Shown here: positions 41,781 to 49,519 of the stretch, piece by piece
Numbering within the stretch: position 1 is the first letter of the stretch
Layout: each line of letters starts with the position of its first letter
Source of the DNA: Cyanobacteriota bacterium
GTDB taxonomy: Bacteria; Acidobacteriota; Vicinamibacteria; Vicinamibacterales; UBA2999
Reading direction: 5' to 3'
Length of the DNA: 64,000 bases
NCBI GenBank assembly: GCA_019752015.1
Contig: JAIEMQ010000013.1
Location: 124,001 to 188,000, forward strand
The notes under the pieces: model-generated
Told to the model about the DNA's origin: nothing
What the model saw: only the letters and a program-made list of their open reading frames with translations
The model's database searches: none
Translations under genes and position numbers: made by a program

Positions 41781-43510
41781 CCGGCATCGGCGTGTCATCG
41801 GGCATCGCCGTCGGGCGCGCGGTGATCCTCACGCAGCGCACCGAAGTGATGCGCTTCCCGATCCCGCCCGATCGGATCGAACGGGAAGTGCAGGCGCTGC
41901 ACTCGGCGCGCGATCTGTCGCGGCAGCAGCTGCGCGACATCAGCGCGCGCATCGCGCAGGGGCCGGCCAGCGAGCTGGCGGCGTTGTTCGACGCGCAAAT
42001 CCTGATGCTCGACGACGAGATGCTGATCGGCCAGGCCGAGAAGATCGTCCGCGAGGAGCGTGTCAACGCGGCGTGGGCGGTGCATCGCGCCTATGAGGGC
42101 CTGTTCGAGTTGTTCTCGAAGATGGAGGACCCGTATCTGCGGGAGCGCGAGAACGACGTCGCCGACGTCGCGGGGCGCTTGCGCATGAACCTGCGCCACG
42201 GGGCGCGCGGGCCCAAGGAGCTCCTCAGCCAGATCGACGGACCGTCGATCCTGATCGCCGACGAGCTGACCGCATCGGTGGCCGCGCAGCTCGACTGGTC
42301 GCGCGTGCAGGGCTTCGCGACCGACGCCGGCAGCCGCACGTATCACACCGCGATCCTGGCGCGATCGCTGAAGGTACCGGCGATCGTTGGTCTGCACGAC
42401 GCCTCGCTGCGAATCGTCGCCGGCACGCCGCTCGTCCTCGACGGCACCACCGGCGAGCTCGTGGTGTCGCCGTCGCCCGAGGCGATCGACGAGGCGCAGC
42501 GCCGCGCCGCCTGGCCGCGCCGCAAGGGAACGGGCGCGGGGGAGGCCGGGCCGATCGTGACGACCGACGGCGTCCGCGTCAGGCTCGAAGCCAACATCGA
42601 GCTGCTCGAAGATCTCGAATACCTCAACGAGTACGGCGCCGAAGGCGTCGGCCTGTATCGCTCGGAGTTCATGCTGTCGGGCCGCGCGCTCGAGAGCGTC
42701 ACCGAGGACGAGCAGTACGCGATGTATCGCAGCCTGATCGAGCAGGTCGCGCCGCGGCCGGTGACGATCCGCACGTTCGATCTCGACGAGCGGCAGGTCA
42801 GCCGCGATCAGCTGCGCCCCGAGCGGCGCCGCACGCGTCCGGGTCTGCGCGGCCTCCGTCTTGGGCTCGCGAATCCCGACCTGTTGCGCACACAACTGCG
42901 TGCCCTCGTCAGGGCGTCCGCCCACGGGCCGCTGCGGATCATGTTTCCGTTCGTGACCGGCGTCGAAGAAGTCCGCCAGGCGCGCGCCATGCTGACAGCG
43001 GAGGCATCCGCTTTTGGCCGCATTGCCCCCGGTCAAATCCAGGTCGGCGCGATGATCGAAGTGCCGTCGGCGGCGCTCGCCGCGGATCTGCTCGCGCCCG
43101 ACGTCGACTTCTTCACAATCGGCACCAACGATCTGATCCAATACTCGCTCGCCGTCGATCGCACCGACGATCGCGTATCGGATCTGTACGAGCCGCTGCA
43201 TCCGGCGGTGCTGCGGTTGATCCGCGTCGTGCGCCGCGCCGCCGCGCGCCACCGCATTCCCGTCTCACTATGCGGCGAGATGGCATCGGATCCCGCGCTG
43301 GTCGGGCTGCTCGTCGGCCTCGGCCTCACCGAGTTCAGCATGACGCCGGGCGCCATCCCGATCGTCCGGCAGGTCGTGCAGGAGCTGAGCGCGCAGGATG
43401 CGCGCCGCCTGGCCGGCCACGCGCTGCGGCTCGCCACCGCCGCCGAAATCGAGGAGTACCTCTTCGACGCGCTCGCCGCGTCCGCCATTCAAAGGAGTCC
43501 GTCGTCTTGA
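41768..43510 (+). CDS. ptsI: Phosphoenolpyruvate-protein phosphotransferase (enzyme I)
   Basis: This 580-residue enzyme moves phosphate from PEP to HPr. N-terminal GIGVSSGIAVGRAV, phosphohistidine motif ATDAGSRTYHTAILARSLKV, PEP-binding YLNEYGAEGVGLYRSEFML, and C-terminal DFFTIGTNDLIQYSLAVDR plus SLCGEMASDP (catalytic Cys) are present. The usual RTxDxGGDK segment reads RTFDLDERQVSRDQ, so the GGDK part is replaced. The ATG at 41768 gives the standard N-terminus and overlaps ptsH by 13 bases. Confidence 0.95.
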   Translation: MDRLTGIGVSSGIAVGRAVILTQRTEVMRFPIPPDRIEREVQALHSARDLSRQQLRDISARIAQGPASELAALFDAQILMLDDEMLIGQAEKIVREERVNAAWAVHRAYEGLFELFSKMEDPYLRERENDVADVAGRLRMNLRHGARGPKELLSQIDGPSILIADELTASVAAQLDWSRVQGFATDAGSRTYHTAILARSLKVPAIVGLHDASLRIVAGTPLVLDGTTGELVVSPSPEAIDEAQRRAAWPRRKGTGAGEAGPIVTTDGVRVRLEANIELLEDLEYLNEYGAEGVGLYRSEFMLSGRALESVTEDEQYAMYRSLIEQVAPRPVTIRTFDLDERQVSRDQLRPERRRTRPGLRGLRLGLANPDLLRTQLRALVRASAHGPLRIMFPFVTGVEEVRQARAMLTAEASAFGRIAPGQIQVGAMIEVPSAALAADLLAPDVDFFTIGTNDLIQYSLAVDRTDDRVSDLYEPLHPAVLRLIRVVRRAAARHRIPVSLCGEMASDPALVGLLVGLGLTEFSMTPGAIPIVRQVVQELSAQDARRLAGHALRLATAAEIEEYLFDALAASAIQRSPSS

Positions 43511-43875
43511 ATATCGATTCGAAGCAGCCGCTCCACCGCGTGGAAAAGCCGTGGGGCTACGAAGTGTGGTGGGCGAAGACCGGCCGGTACGTCGGCAAGC
43601 AGATCCACATCAACAAGGGCCACGCGCTCAGCCTGCAGTACCACAACGTCAAGGACGAAACGATCTTCGTCTGGTCGGGCAAGATGCTGTTCGAGCGCGA
43701 GATCGACGGGAAACTGGTCGGCGTGGAAATGACGCCTGGCGATGCGGTGCACGTGACGCCGCCGACGGTGCATCGGATGACCGCGATCGAAGATACCGAT
43801 GTCTTTGAAGTATCGACCCCTGAGACGGACGATGTCGTCCGCCTCAAGGATAACTATGGTCGTGAAGGAACGTAG
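43507..43875 (+). CDS. Cupin-domain protein, mannose-6-phosphate isomerase type II-like
   Basis: A 122-residue single cupin: KPWGYEVWWAKTGRYVGKQI, KGHALSLQYHNVKDETIFVW (metal-binding His/Glu set) and PGDAVHVTPPTVHRM (second His). It matches the C-terminal cupin of GMP/type II phosphomannose isomerases, so a sugar-phosphate isomerase or sugar-binding role is likely. The TTG start at 43507 overlaps the ptsI stop (TTGA) and is supported by AAAGGAG seven or eight bases upstream. Confidence 0.8.
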   Translation: MNIDSKQPLHRVEKPWGYEVWWAKTGRYVGKQIHINKGHALSLQYHNVKDETIFVWSGKMLFEREIDGKLVGVEMTPGDAVHVTPPTVHRMTAIEDTDVFEVSTPETDDVVRLKDNYGREGT

Positions 43876-43878
43876 CGC

Positions 43879-44310
43879 TCAGAACGGAATGTCGTCGTCG
43901 GTGACGGGGGCGGCACTGGCCATCGGGTCCTGATAGCCGCCGCTGTCACCACGATCCTCGGTGCGCGCGCCGCCGCGGCCGCCGCCGCCGCCGAGCAGCA
44001 CGATCTTGTCGGCCTTCACTTCCGTCGTGTAGTGCTTCTGGCCTTCTTTCTCCCACTGGCGCGTCTGTAACCGGCCTTCGAGATAGATCTGCTTGCCCTT
44101 GACGAGATAGGGCTGCAGCGAATCGGCCGCCTTGCCCCACAACACGATGCGGTGCCACTCCGTCTGTTCCTTCTTCTCGCCCTCGCGCGACGTCCAGTTT
44201 TCGGTCGTCGCAATGCTGAAGCTGGCCACCGACTGGCCGCCCGGGGTCACACGTACTTCGGCATCCTTACCCAGGTTGCCGACCAGGATTACTTTGTTCA
44301 CGCTGCCCAT
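43879..44310 (-). CDS. ssb: Single-stranded DNA-binding protein
   Basis: A 143-residue OB-fold protein: VNKVILVGNLGKDAEVRVTP, then SIATTENWTSREGEKKEQTE and WHRIVLWGKAAD. A Gly/Arg-rich linker leads to the acidic tip DDDIPF, the docking site for partner proteins such as RecJ. A strong GGAGAGG ribosome site precedes the ATG. Convergent with the cupin gene with three bases between. Confidence 0.97.
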   Translation of the reverse strand: MGSVNKVILVGNLGKDAEVRVTPGGQSVASFSIATTENWTSREGEKKEQTEWHRIVLWGKAADSLQPYLVKGKQIYLEGRLQTRQWEKEGQKHYTTEVKADKIVLLGGGGGRGGARTEDRGDSGGYQDPMASAAPVTDDDIPF

Positions 44311-44327
44311 GTCACGCCTCTCCTCGC

Positions 44328-44356
44328 CACGTATTCAAGTTGTTGTGCACGTATTC
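44328..44356 (-). promoter_or_regulatory. Direct repeat upstream of ssb
   Basis: CACGTATTC occurs at 44328-44336 and 44348-44356 (on the coding strand GAATACGTG twice), exactly 20 bases apart, between the ssb start and its likely promoter. Two helical turns is a common spacing for regulator half-sites; no regulator is identified. Confidence 0.3.
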
Positions 44357-44410
44357 GATCGCTCTGATGGTGGATATCAAAGCATCTTACTTCAGCGTGA
44401 CAGGGGAGGT

Positions 44411-44439
44411 CCCGCCTTCGCGCAAGGCGCTACGGCGGG
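44411..44439. repeat. GCCTTCGC-type palindrome
   Basis: CCCGCC (44411-44416) pairs with GGCGGG (44434-44439), with an inner GCGC-AAG-GCGC hairpin. It lies just downstream of ybgF and may serve as its transcript end. Related sequences are at 49471-49495 and 62366-62397. Confidence 0.6.
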
Positions 44440-44445
44440 CAGGCG

Positions 44446-45351
44446 CTACCCGCGCGGCTTGCCGCGATTGAGGCGATCCAGCTGCTGCTTCGCCAATCGG
44501 GCGGTCTCGTGGTCGGGATAGTTCTTCATGAGCGTCTCGAACGATTCGCGTGCCCGATCGACCTGGCCCATGGCGCTCAGCGCGACGCCGCGCTTGTAGT
44601 ACGCGTCCGGCACGCGGTCGCCCTTCGGATAGGAGTTGATCACCCGGTTATACGCATCAATCGCCTGGGAAAACTTGCCGTCCTGCTGGTAGCACTCGCC
44701 GACATACCACTGGGCGTCGTCGGCCAGCTCGGTGCGGCTGAAGTTGCGAAGATACGAGTTGAACCCCTCGATGCAGAGCGCCCATTGGCCCATCGTGAAG
44801 TCGGACAGCGACGTGTTGTAGAGACGCTGCGGCGTCATGCCGGGCGCGAGTGCAACCGCCGGAGCCGATGCTGTCGGTGGCGCGGCCGGGGAGTCCGGCG
44901 TCCCCGGTGCCACTGCGGCAGCCGACGGATCGACGGGCGCCGACGGTGCCGCCTGGTATTGCGGAATCGCGAGACGCAGCGCTTCCACTTCCTGGGCGAG
45001 GCTGGTGATGCGAACGGTGTTCTCGTCGATGCGCTCGCGAACAATGCGCAGGTCGCCGCCGAACTGATCGACCGCCAGCTTCTGATCGGCGAACGATTTG
45101 CGCGTCATGGCGTTCTGATCGTCAATCCGCGAGTTGATCGTCTTCAGCGTCGTCGCGAGCTGCTCGATCGCCGCGGTCAATTGCTGCTGCAGCAGCTGCG
45201 TCTGCTCCTGGAGCATGCGCAGGTCCGCCATCATCTGCCGTTCACGCTGCGACTGTGCGGCGGCCGGGCTGGCGGTGAGAAGCAGAACCGCAAGCCCCAA
45301 GCCCAAGGTGCCAAGCCCCAGGCCCCAGGTCCCAAGCCCCTTCATGCTCAT
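44446..45351 (-). CDS. ybgF: Tol-Pal system protein YbgF/CpoB
   Basis: A 301-residue periplasmic protein. A signal peptide is followed by a coiled coil (about residues 40-120, ADLRMLQEQTQLLQQQL), a Pro/Ala-rich linker and a C-terminal TPR domain (YNTSLSDFTMGQWALCIEGF, ELADDAQWYVGECYQQDG). It links outer-membrane constriction to peptidoglycan synthesis. The signal peptide's hydrophobic core (LGTWGLGLGTLGLGLAVLLL) is encoded by a degenerate GGGGCTTGGG repeat. Last gene of the tolQ-to-ybgF cluster. Confidence 0.9.
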   Translation of the reverse strand: MSMKGLGTWGLGLGTLGLGLAVLLLTASPAAAQSQRERQMMADLRMLQEQTQLLQQQLTAAIEQLATTLKTINSRIDDQNAMTRKSFADQKLAVDQFGGDLRIVRERIDENTVRITSLAQEVEALRLAIPQYQAAPSAPVDPSAAAVAPGTPDSPAAPPTASAPAVALAPGMTPQRLYNTSLSDFTMGQWALCIEGFNSYLRNFSRTELADDAQWYVGECYQQDGKFSQAIDAYNRVINSYPKGDRVPDAYYKRGVALSAMGQVDRARESFETLMKNYPDHETARLAKQQLDRLNRGKPRG

Positions 45352-45360
45352 AGCCCCATC

Positions 45361-45939
45361 TTACTTTGCCGTGATCACGAAATGCGCGCGCCGGTTCTGC
45401 TTCCAGGCCGCGTCATCGTGACCGGCATCGAACGGGAACTCCTTGCCGTAGCTCACGGTCTTGACCTTGTCCGCTGAAATCCCCAGCGAGACGAGGTAAG
45501 TCTTGGCCGCCAGCGCGCGGCGCTCTCCAAGCGCGAGGTTGTATTCGGCGGTGCCGCGCTCGTCGCAGTGGCCCTCAATCGTGACCTGCATGCCCGGGTA
45601 CTTCTTGAGCACGGCGGCGTTGGCCTGCAACACCTGCTGCCCCTCGGCGCTGACGTCCGAGCTGTCGAGCTCGAAATAGAGCGGGCGGAGCGGCGAGTCG
45701 CGGTTCAGATCGTCCAGCGTCTTCGATCCAATCGTGTCCTCGGCCGGCATCGGCGGCACGATCACCGGCTCCATCACCGGCTTCGGCGGCGGAGGCGGAC
45801 CACCGGTCGACGTGCCGGCCGGGTCGACGGCGGGTGGCGGCATCGGCCGCGCCACCGGCGGCTTGTTGCCCTTGTTGCAGGCCGCGATCACCACGGCCAA
45901 CAGGACGATCAGGATTACCAGTGACTGTGTCTTTTTCAT
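45361..45939 (-). CDS. pal: Peptidoglycan-associated lipoprotein Pal
   Basis: A 192-residue outer-membrane lipoprotein with signal and lipobox (VVIAAC, Cys21), a Pro-rich linker (PVARPMPPPAVDP, GGPPPPPKPV), and a C-terminal OmpA domain binding peptidoglycan: PLYFELDSSDVSAEGQQVL, VTIEGHCDERGTAEYNLALG and LGERRALAAKTYLVSLGI. The ATG at 45939 starts the signal; 9-nt repeats lie upstream. Part of the Tol-Pal complex that keeps the outer membrane attached during division. Confidence 0.96.
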   Translation of the reverse strand: MKKTQSLVILIVLLAVVIAACNKGNKPPVARPMPPPAVDPAGTSTGGPPPPPKPVMEPVIVPPMPAEDTIGSKTLDDLNRDSPLRPLYFELDSSDVSAEGQQVLQANAAVLKKYPGMQVTIEGHCDERGTAEYNLALGERRALAAKTYLVSLGISADKVKTVSYGKEFPFDAGHDDAAWKQNRRAHFVITAK

Positions 45940-45963
45940 ACTGAACCTAACCCTTGAACTTCT

Positions 45964-46017
45964 GGAACAACTGGAACCCTTGGAACCCCTGGAACCCCTG
46001 GAACCCCTGGAACCCTT
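45964..46017. repeat. Six 9-nt tandem repeats between tolB and pal
   Basis: Six 9-base units of the type GGAACCCCT (three exact, three with substitutions) fill most of the 80-base gap. On the tol strand the units read AGGGGTTCC and offer several purine-rich stretches before pal. Confidence 0.95.
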
Positions 46018-46019
46018 GT

Positions 46020-47393
46020 TTATTGCGACCAGTTCGGAGTCTGGTTGTTGCCTTCTCTCGTAATCTGCCGGAGGTTGCGGCCGTCGCGATCCACCGTGAA
46101 GATCTGGCTGCGGCCCGCGCGCGTCGACATGAAGGCGAGGTGACGGCCGTTCGGCGACCACGCCGGGCTTTCGTTGGTGCCTTCACCAAACGTGATCTGC
46201 CGCGTTTCGCCGGTGGCAATGGTCAGGATCTTGATGTCGAAACCCGGCCCGGTGCGGGCACTGAACGCGATCTCGTTGTACGGCGCCGGCGACCACGTCG
46301 GCCGATCCGCGTATGACTCCTGTGAAATGCGGCGGATGCCCGCGCCGTCGACGCCGATTACGTAGATCTGCGGCGTGCCGGACCGACCCGATGCAAATGC
46401 GATCTGCGTGCCCGACGGCGACCACGTCGGCGTCGAATCGATTTCAGGATTGTTGGTGAGCCGGCGGACGTCGGAGCCGTCGCGGTCCATCACATAGATT
46501 TCGGGGTTGCCGTCGCGATTCGACGTGAACGCGATCTTCGTCCCATCCGGCGAGAACACCGGCAGCCAGTTCTGCCCGCTGCCTTTCGACGGCGTCTCCA
46601 TGGTCCCCGCGTAGATGTTGGAGATCAGGATGTCAGGCGCGCCGGTGCGATACGACGTGTACACGATCGAGCGGCCGTCTGGTGACCAGTTCGGGAACAC
46701 GTTCAACGCGCGGTTGATGGTGATGCGGCGAGGATTCGCGCCGTCATAGTCCGCGACGTAGACCTCCTTGACCTCACGCTTTTCAACCGTGCCGAGCACG
46801 GCTTCGCGGTTGCGATCCGAGGAGAACGTCAACTTGGTGCGCGCGACACCGCGCATGCTGCGCTGCGATTCGTGCAACTCGTCGGACATGGTGTGGGCGT
46901 AGAGTCGAGGGTTCGCGGCAGCGCCCGTGTATTCGCGTCCGTAGATCGATTGTTGCGCCTTGACGTTATAGAGACGGAGCTCGACCTTGATGCCGGTCGC
47001 GACCTTTTGCACCGTGCCGATCACCACGCCATCGGCGCCGAGCTCCCGCCATCGCTCGTAGGGCACCGTGCCGATGCTCGCCGCGGGCGGGATGCTCTTA
47101 TAGGTGTCGCGCGGGATCATGTAGAACTCGCGCTCGTAATGCAGATCGTCCCACAGCACCTGGCCGATGGTGCGTGCGGCCTCGACGGTTTCGCGGTCGG
47201 CCGATAGCGCCAGCAGATCGGGTACCGCCAGGCGAACTTGCGCACCGGCCGAATCCGAAATGATGACGCCGACCGACGTCTGCGTCTGCGGCTGCGCCGG
47301 TGGCTGGGGCGCGGGCTGTTGCGCCGCGACCATCGCGGATGCCGCGACGATCACCGCGCCCACAACCTTCGTTCGGAATGAGTAGTTAGGCAT
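46020..47393 (-). CDS. tolB: Tol-Pal system beta-propeller protein TolB
   Basis: A 457-residue periplasmic protein with signal peptide (to about residue 24), an N-terminal alpha/beta domain (VRLAVPDLLALSADRETVEA, VIGTVQKVATGIKVELRLYN), and a six-bladed propeller of TolB repeats: FPNWSPDGRSIVYTSYRTGA, LPVFSPDGTKIAFTSNRDGN, STPTWSPSGTQIAFASGRSG, ESPAWSPNGRHLAFMSTRAG. It binds Pal and TolA. Confidence 0.96.
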   Translation of the reverse strand: MPNYSFRTKVVGAVIVAASAMVAAQQPAPQPPAQPQTQTSVGVIISDSAGAQVRLAVPDLLALSADRETVEAARTIGQVLWDDLHYEREFYMIPRDTYKSIPPAASIGTVPYERWRELGADGVVIGTVQKVATGIKVELRLYNVKAQQSIYGREYTGAAANPRLYAHTMSDELHESQRSMRGVARTKLTFSSDRNREAVLGTVEKREVKEVYVADYDGANPRRITINRALNVFPNWSPDGRSIVYTSYRTGAPDILISNIYAGTMETPSKGSGQNWLPVFSPDGTKIAFTSNRDGNPEIYVMDRDGSDVRRLTNNPEIDSTPTWSPSGTQIAFASGRSGTPQIYVIGVDGAGIRRISQESYADRPTWSPAPYNEIAFSARTGPGFDIKILTIATGETRQITFGEGTNESPAWSPNGRHLAFMSTRAGRSQIFTVDRDGRNLRQITREGNNQTPNWSQ

Positions 47394-47402
47394 CTCGTTG
47401 TC

Positions 47403-48176
47403 TCAACGCGTGTAATCAAAATACAAATGCACGGCCAGCGCCGGTTCACTGTAGCCCTCGGGCAGTGGCGGCAGCTTGGTCAGGAGCAGCGCACGACGCG
47501 CGAATGAGTCCATCGTTTCCACACCGCTGGACTGCTCGACGGTGATGTCGGTAACGCGGCCATCTCTCTGGATCACGAAGCGCAAGTGCGTCCGGCCAAC
47601 GGCGCCGACCTGGCTGTTCCAGTTCCTCCGGATCAGCGTCGACATCGTCGTGAGGTATTCCGGGCAGCAGAAGTCAGTGACTTCGAGGCTCCCGCCTGCG
47701 CCGCCCCCACCCGACGACAGGCCGAAGCCCATGCCCTTGGCGGGATTCTTCGCGATCGAGGAGCCTTCCTGAACTTCCTTGCCGACCGTGGGCTTCGCGC
47801 TCTTCGGATCTTTCGCGTCGACTTTGTTGGGCGTCACCTTCTTCGGCGGCGCCTTGGTCGGCTCGACCATGTCCGGGGTCTTCGCCGCGGGTGGGCGCAC
47901 CGGCTCGATTGCCTTCTTGGTTTCGACCGTCAATTCCTTTTGAATCGTGTTCCGGCCTTGCACCTCGGTACCGCCCGTGTCCGGACCGATTGGTCCGCCA
48001 AGACTAATCTGCATGATCGTCTCAGGCACTTCGTTCTTCGCGCCGAACCACCATGACGGCAGGAACACAAACGCGACCAGGACCGTGACGTGCGCAATCC
48101 CCGACGCGCCGAGCATCGCGCTCAGGCCGTCTGTCTTCGGGGTGCGTGCGGCGAGGACTTCGGAAACCGCATCCAT
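47403..48176 (-). CDS. TonB/TolA-like energy-transducing protein
   Basis: A 257-residue protein in the tolA position. One N-terminal membrane helix (ASGIAHVTVLVAFVFLPSWW), a Pro/Lys/Thr-rich periplasmic spacer (KPKAPPKKVTPNK-type composition), a Gly-rich hinge, and a C-terminal TonB-like domain (STLIRRNWNSQVGAVGRTHL, VIQRDGRVTDITVEQSSGVE, PLPEGYSEPALAVHLYFDY). It would couple the TolQR motor to TolB-Pal. The C-terminal domain is TonB-type rather than classical TolA, common outside Proteobacteria. Confidence 0.85.
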   Translation of the reverse strand: MDAVSEVLAARTPKTDGLSAMLGASGIAHVTVLVAFVFLPSWWFGAKNEVPETIMQISLGGPIGPDTGGTEVQGRNTIQKELTVETKKAIEPVRPPAAKTPDMVEPTKAPPKKVTPNKVDAKDPKSAKPTVGKEVQEGSSIAKNPAKGMGFGLSSGGGGAGGSLEVTDFCCPEYLTTMSTLIRRNWNSQVGAVGRTHLRFVIQRDGRVTDITVEQSSGVETMDSFARRALLLTKLPPLPEGYSEPALAVHLYFDYTR

Positions 48177-48179
48177 GAT

Positions 48180-48641
48180 CTATTGATTGCGCCGCTCTTG
48201 CGCGACGACGCCGATCTTTTCGACGCCGGCTTCCTTCAATCGGCCGAACACATCCATTAATTCCTGCAATTGCACTTCGCCGTCGCCGCGCAGGAACACC
48301 TGCTTGTCGCTGCGGCCCTGCAGCGACTGGCGCATCCGCTCGCCGAGTAAATCAATCGGCACGCTGTCCTGGTTGATGAACACCCGACGATCTTGTCGGT
48401 ACGAGGTCGGAACCGACACGTAGAGCGGATCGGTATTGGTCAATTTGTCGGCGCGTCTCGTGACCGGCAGGTTCACCTCGACGCCCTTCTGCATCATCGG
48501 TGCCGCCACCATGAAGATGATCAGCAACACGAGCATCACGTCGACCAGCGGGATGACGTTGATTTCCGACAGGGATGTCGTCACGCGCCGCCCGCGGCGC
48601 CGCCCCGTAATCGCGTCGGCCTGCGCCGCCACCTTCGGCAT
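48180..48641 (-). CDS. tolR: ExbD/TolR-family biopolymer transport protein
   Basis: A 153-residue protein: short basic N-terminus, one membrane helix with the proton-translocating Asp (EINVIPLVDVMLVLLIIFMV), then a periplasmic domain (KQVFLRGDGEVQLQELMDVF, GVEKIGVVAQ). The ATG at 48641 overlaps the tolQ stop (TAATG). Motor stator of the Tol complex. Confidence 0.94.
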   Translation of the reverse strand: MPKVAAQADAITGRRRGRRVTTSLSEINVIPLVDVMLVLLIIFMVAAPMMQKGVEVNLPVTRRADKLTNTDPLYVSVPTSYRQDRRVFINQDSVPIDLLGERMRQSLQGRSDKQVFLRGDGEVQLQELMDVFGRLKEAGVEKIGVVAQERRNQ

Positions 48642-49351
48642 TACGTGAAGTTCCTCTCCGAGATGTTCAGGAACTCGAGCGCGAAGTCGTCCATTTCGGA
48701 CGCGTAGCCTTTCACCTTCGAGGTGAAGTGGTTGTAAAAGTAAACGGCTGGGATCGCGGCAAACAGGCCGAGCGCCGTCGCGATCAACGCCTCGGCGATC
48801 GGCGTGCTGACCACCGCGAGATCGGTGGAGCCCTGCTGTCCGATGTTCATGAACGCGGTCATGATTCCCCACACCGTTCCAAACAATCCGATGAAGGGCG
48901 TGATGCTCGCGGTCGTCGCCAGGAACCCCACGCGCTTCTCGAGCTTGTTCACTTCGATCGACGAGGCGCGCAGCAGCGCGCGGTCGACCGCCGTGATGCT
49001 CTTAAGGGTTGGACGCGGGGCAGGGGTGCCGGGACTGGCCGACGGCGGCTGCGCCTGGCGCAGCTGGGCCGTCAGCTCGGCGTAGCCCGCCTGGAACATG
49101 CCGACGAGCGGGCTCGACGCGAGCGACGGACAGACCGCCTGCACCTCGGAGAACTTGGCGCTCTTGCGGAACACGTCGATGAATGTCGAGGAATCTTTCT
49201 CGATGCCGCGGAAGGTCCACCACTTGTAAAAGGTGATTCCCCACGAGATCACGGAGAAGAGCAGCAGCAACATCATCACGAACTGGACGATGGGGCTGGC
49301 GGCGAAAATCAGTTCGGCGAAATCCTGGGCAGTTCCTCGAGCAGGCGGCAT
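48641..49351 (-). CDS. tolQ: MotA/TolQ/ExbB proton channel protein
   Basis: A 236-residue inner-membrane protein with three helices: VQFVMMLLLLFSVISWGIT, LATTASITPFIGLFGTVWGI (channel helix with conserved Thr/Pro) and IAEALIATALGLFAAIPAVY. A cytoplasmic loop with a Pro-rich insert (PPSASPGTPAPRP) lies between helices 1 and 2. First gene of the tolQ-tolR-tolA-tolB-pal-ybgF cluster. Confidence 0.95.
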   Translation of the reverse strand: MPPARGTAQDFAELIFAASPIVQFVMMLLLLFSVISWGITFYKWWTFRGIEKDSSTFIDVFRKSAKFSEVQAVCPSLASSPLVGMFQAGYAELTAQLRQAQPPSASPGTPAPRPTLKSITAVDRALLRASSIEVNKLEKRVGFLATTASITPFIGLFGTVWGIMTAFMNIGQQGSTDLAVVSTPIAEALIATALGLFAAIPAVYFYNHFTSKVKGYASEMDDFALEFLNISERNFT

Positions 49352-49470
49352 CCCGTCAAAGCCTCCGTTAAGTTTCCCTGGGGATGCGCTGCTGGGAGAG
49401 CGCGGTATTCGTGCAACCGTAGCACGCCACGGGAAATTCTGTCAAAGCAATGATACGATGAGAGTTCCCC

Positions 49471-49495
49471 GCCTTCGCCAGGGCGTCGGCGAGGC
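49471..49495. repeat. GCCTTCGC-type palindrome upstream of recN
   Basis: GCCTTCGCC (49471-49479) pairs with GGCGAGGC (49488-49495), one base bulged. It lies 25 bases before the recN start codon and belongs to the same sequence group as 44411-44439 and 62366-62397. No LexA-type operator is visible nearby. Confidence 0.6.
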
Positions 49496-49519
49496 AGGCC
49501 GCCTCTCAGGGCATTCCCC

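Noticed and set aside
49352-49519. SOS box upstream of recN
   Set aside because: No CTGT-N8-ACAG or comparable palindrome is visible; only a REP-type hairpin.
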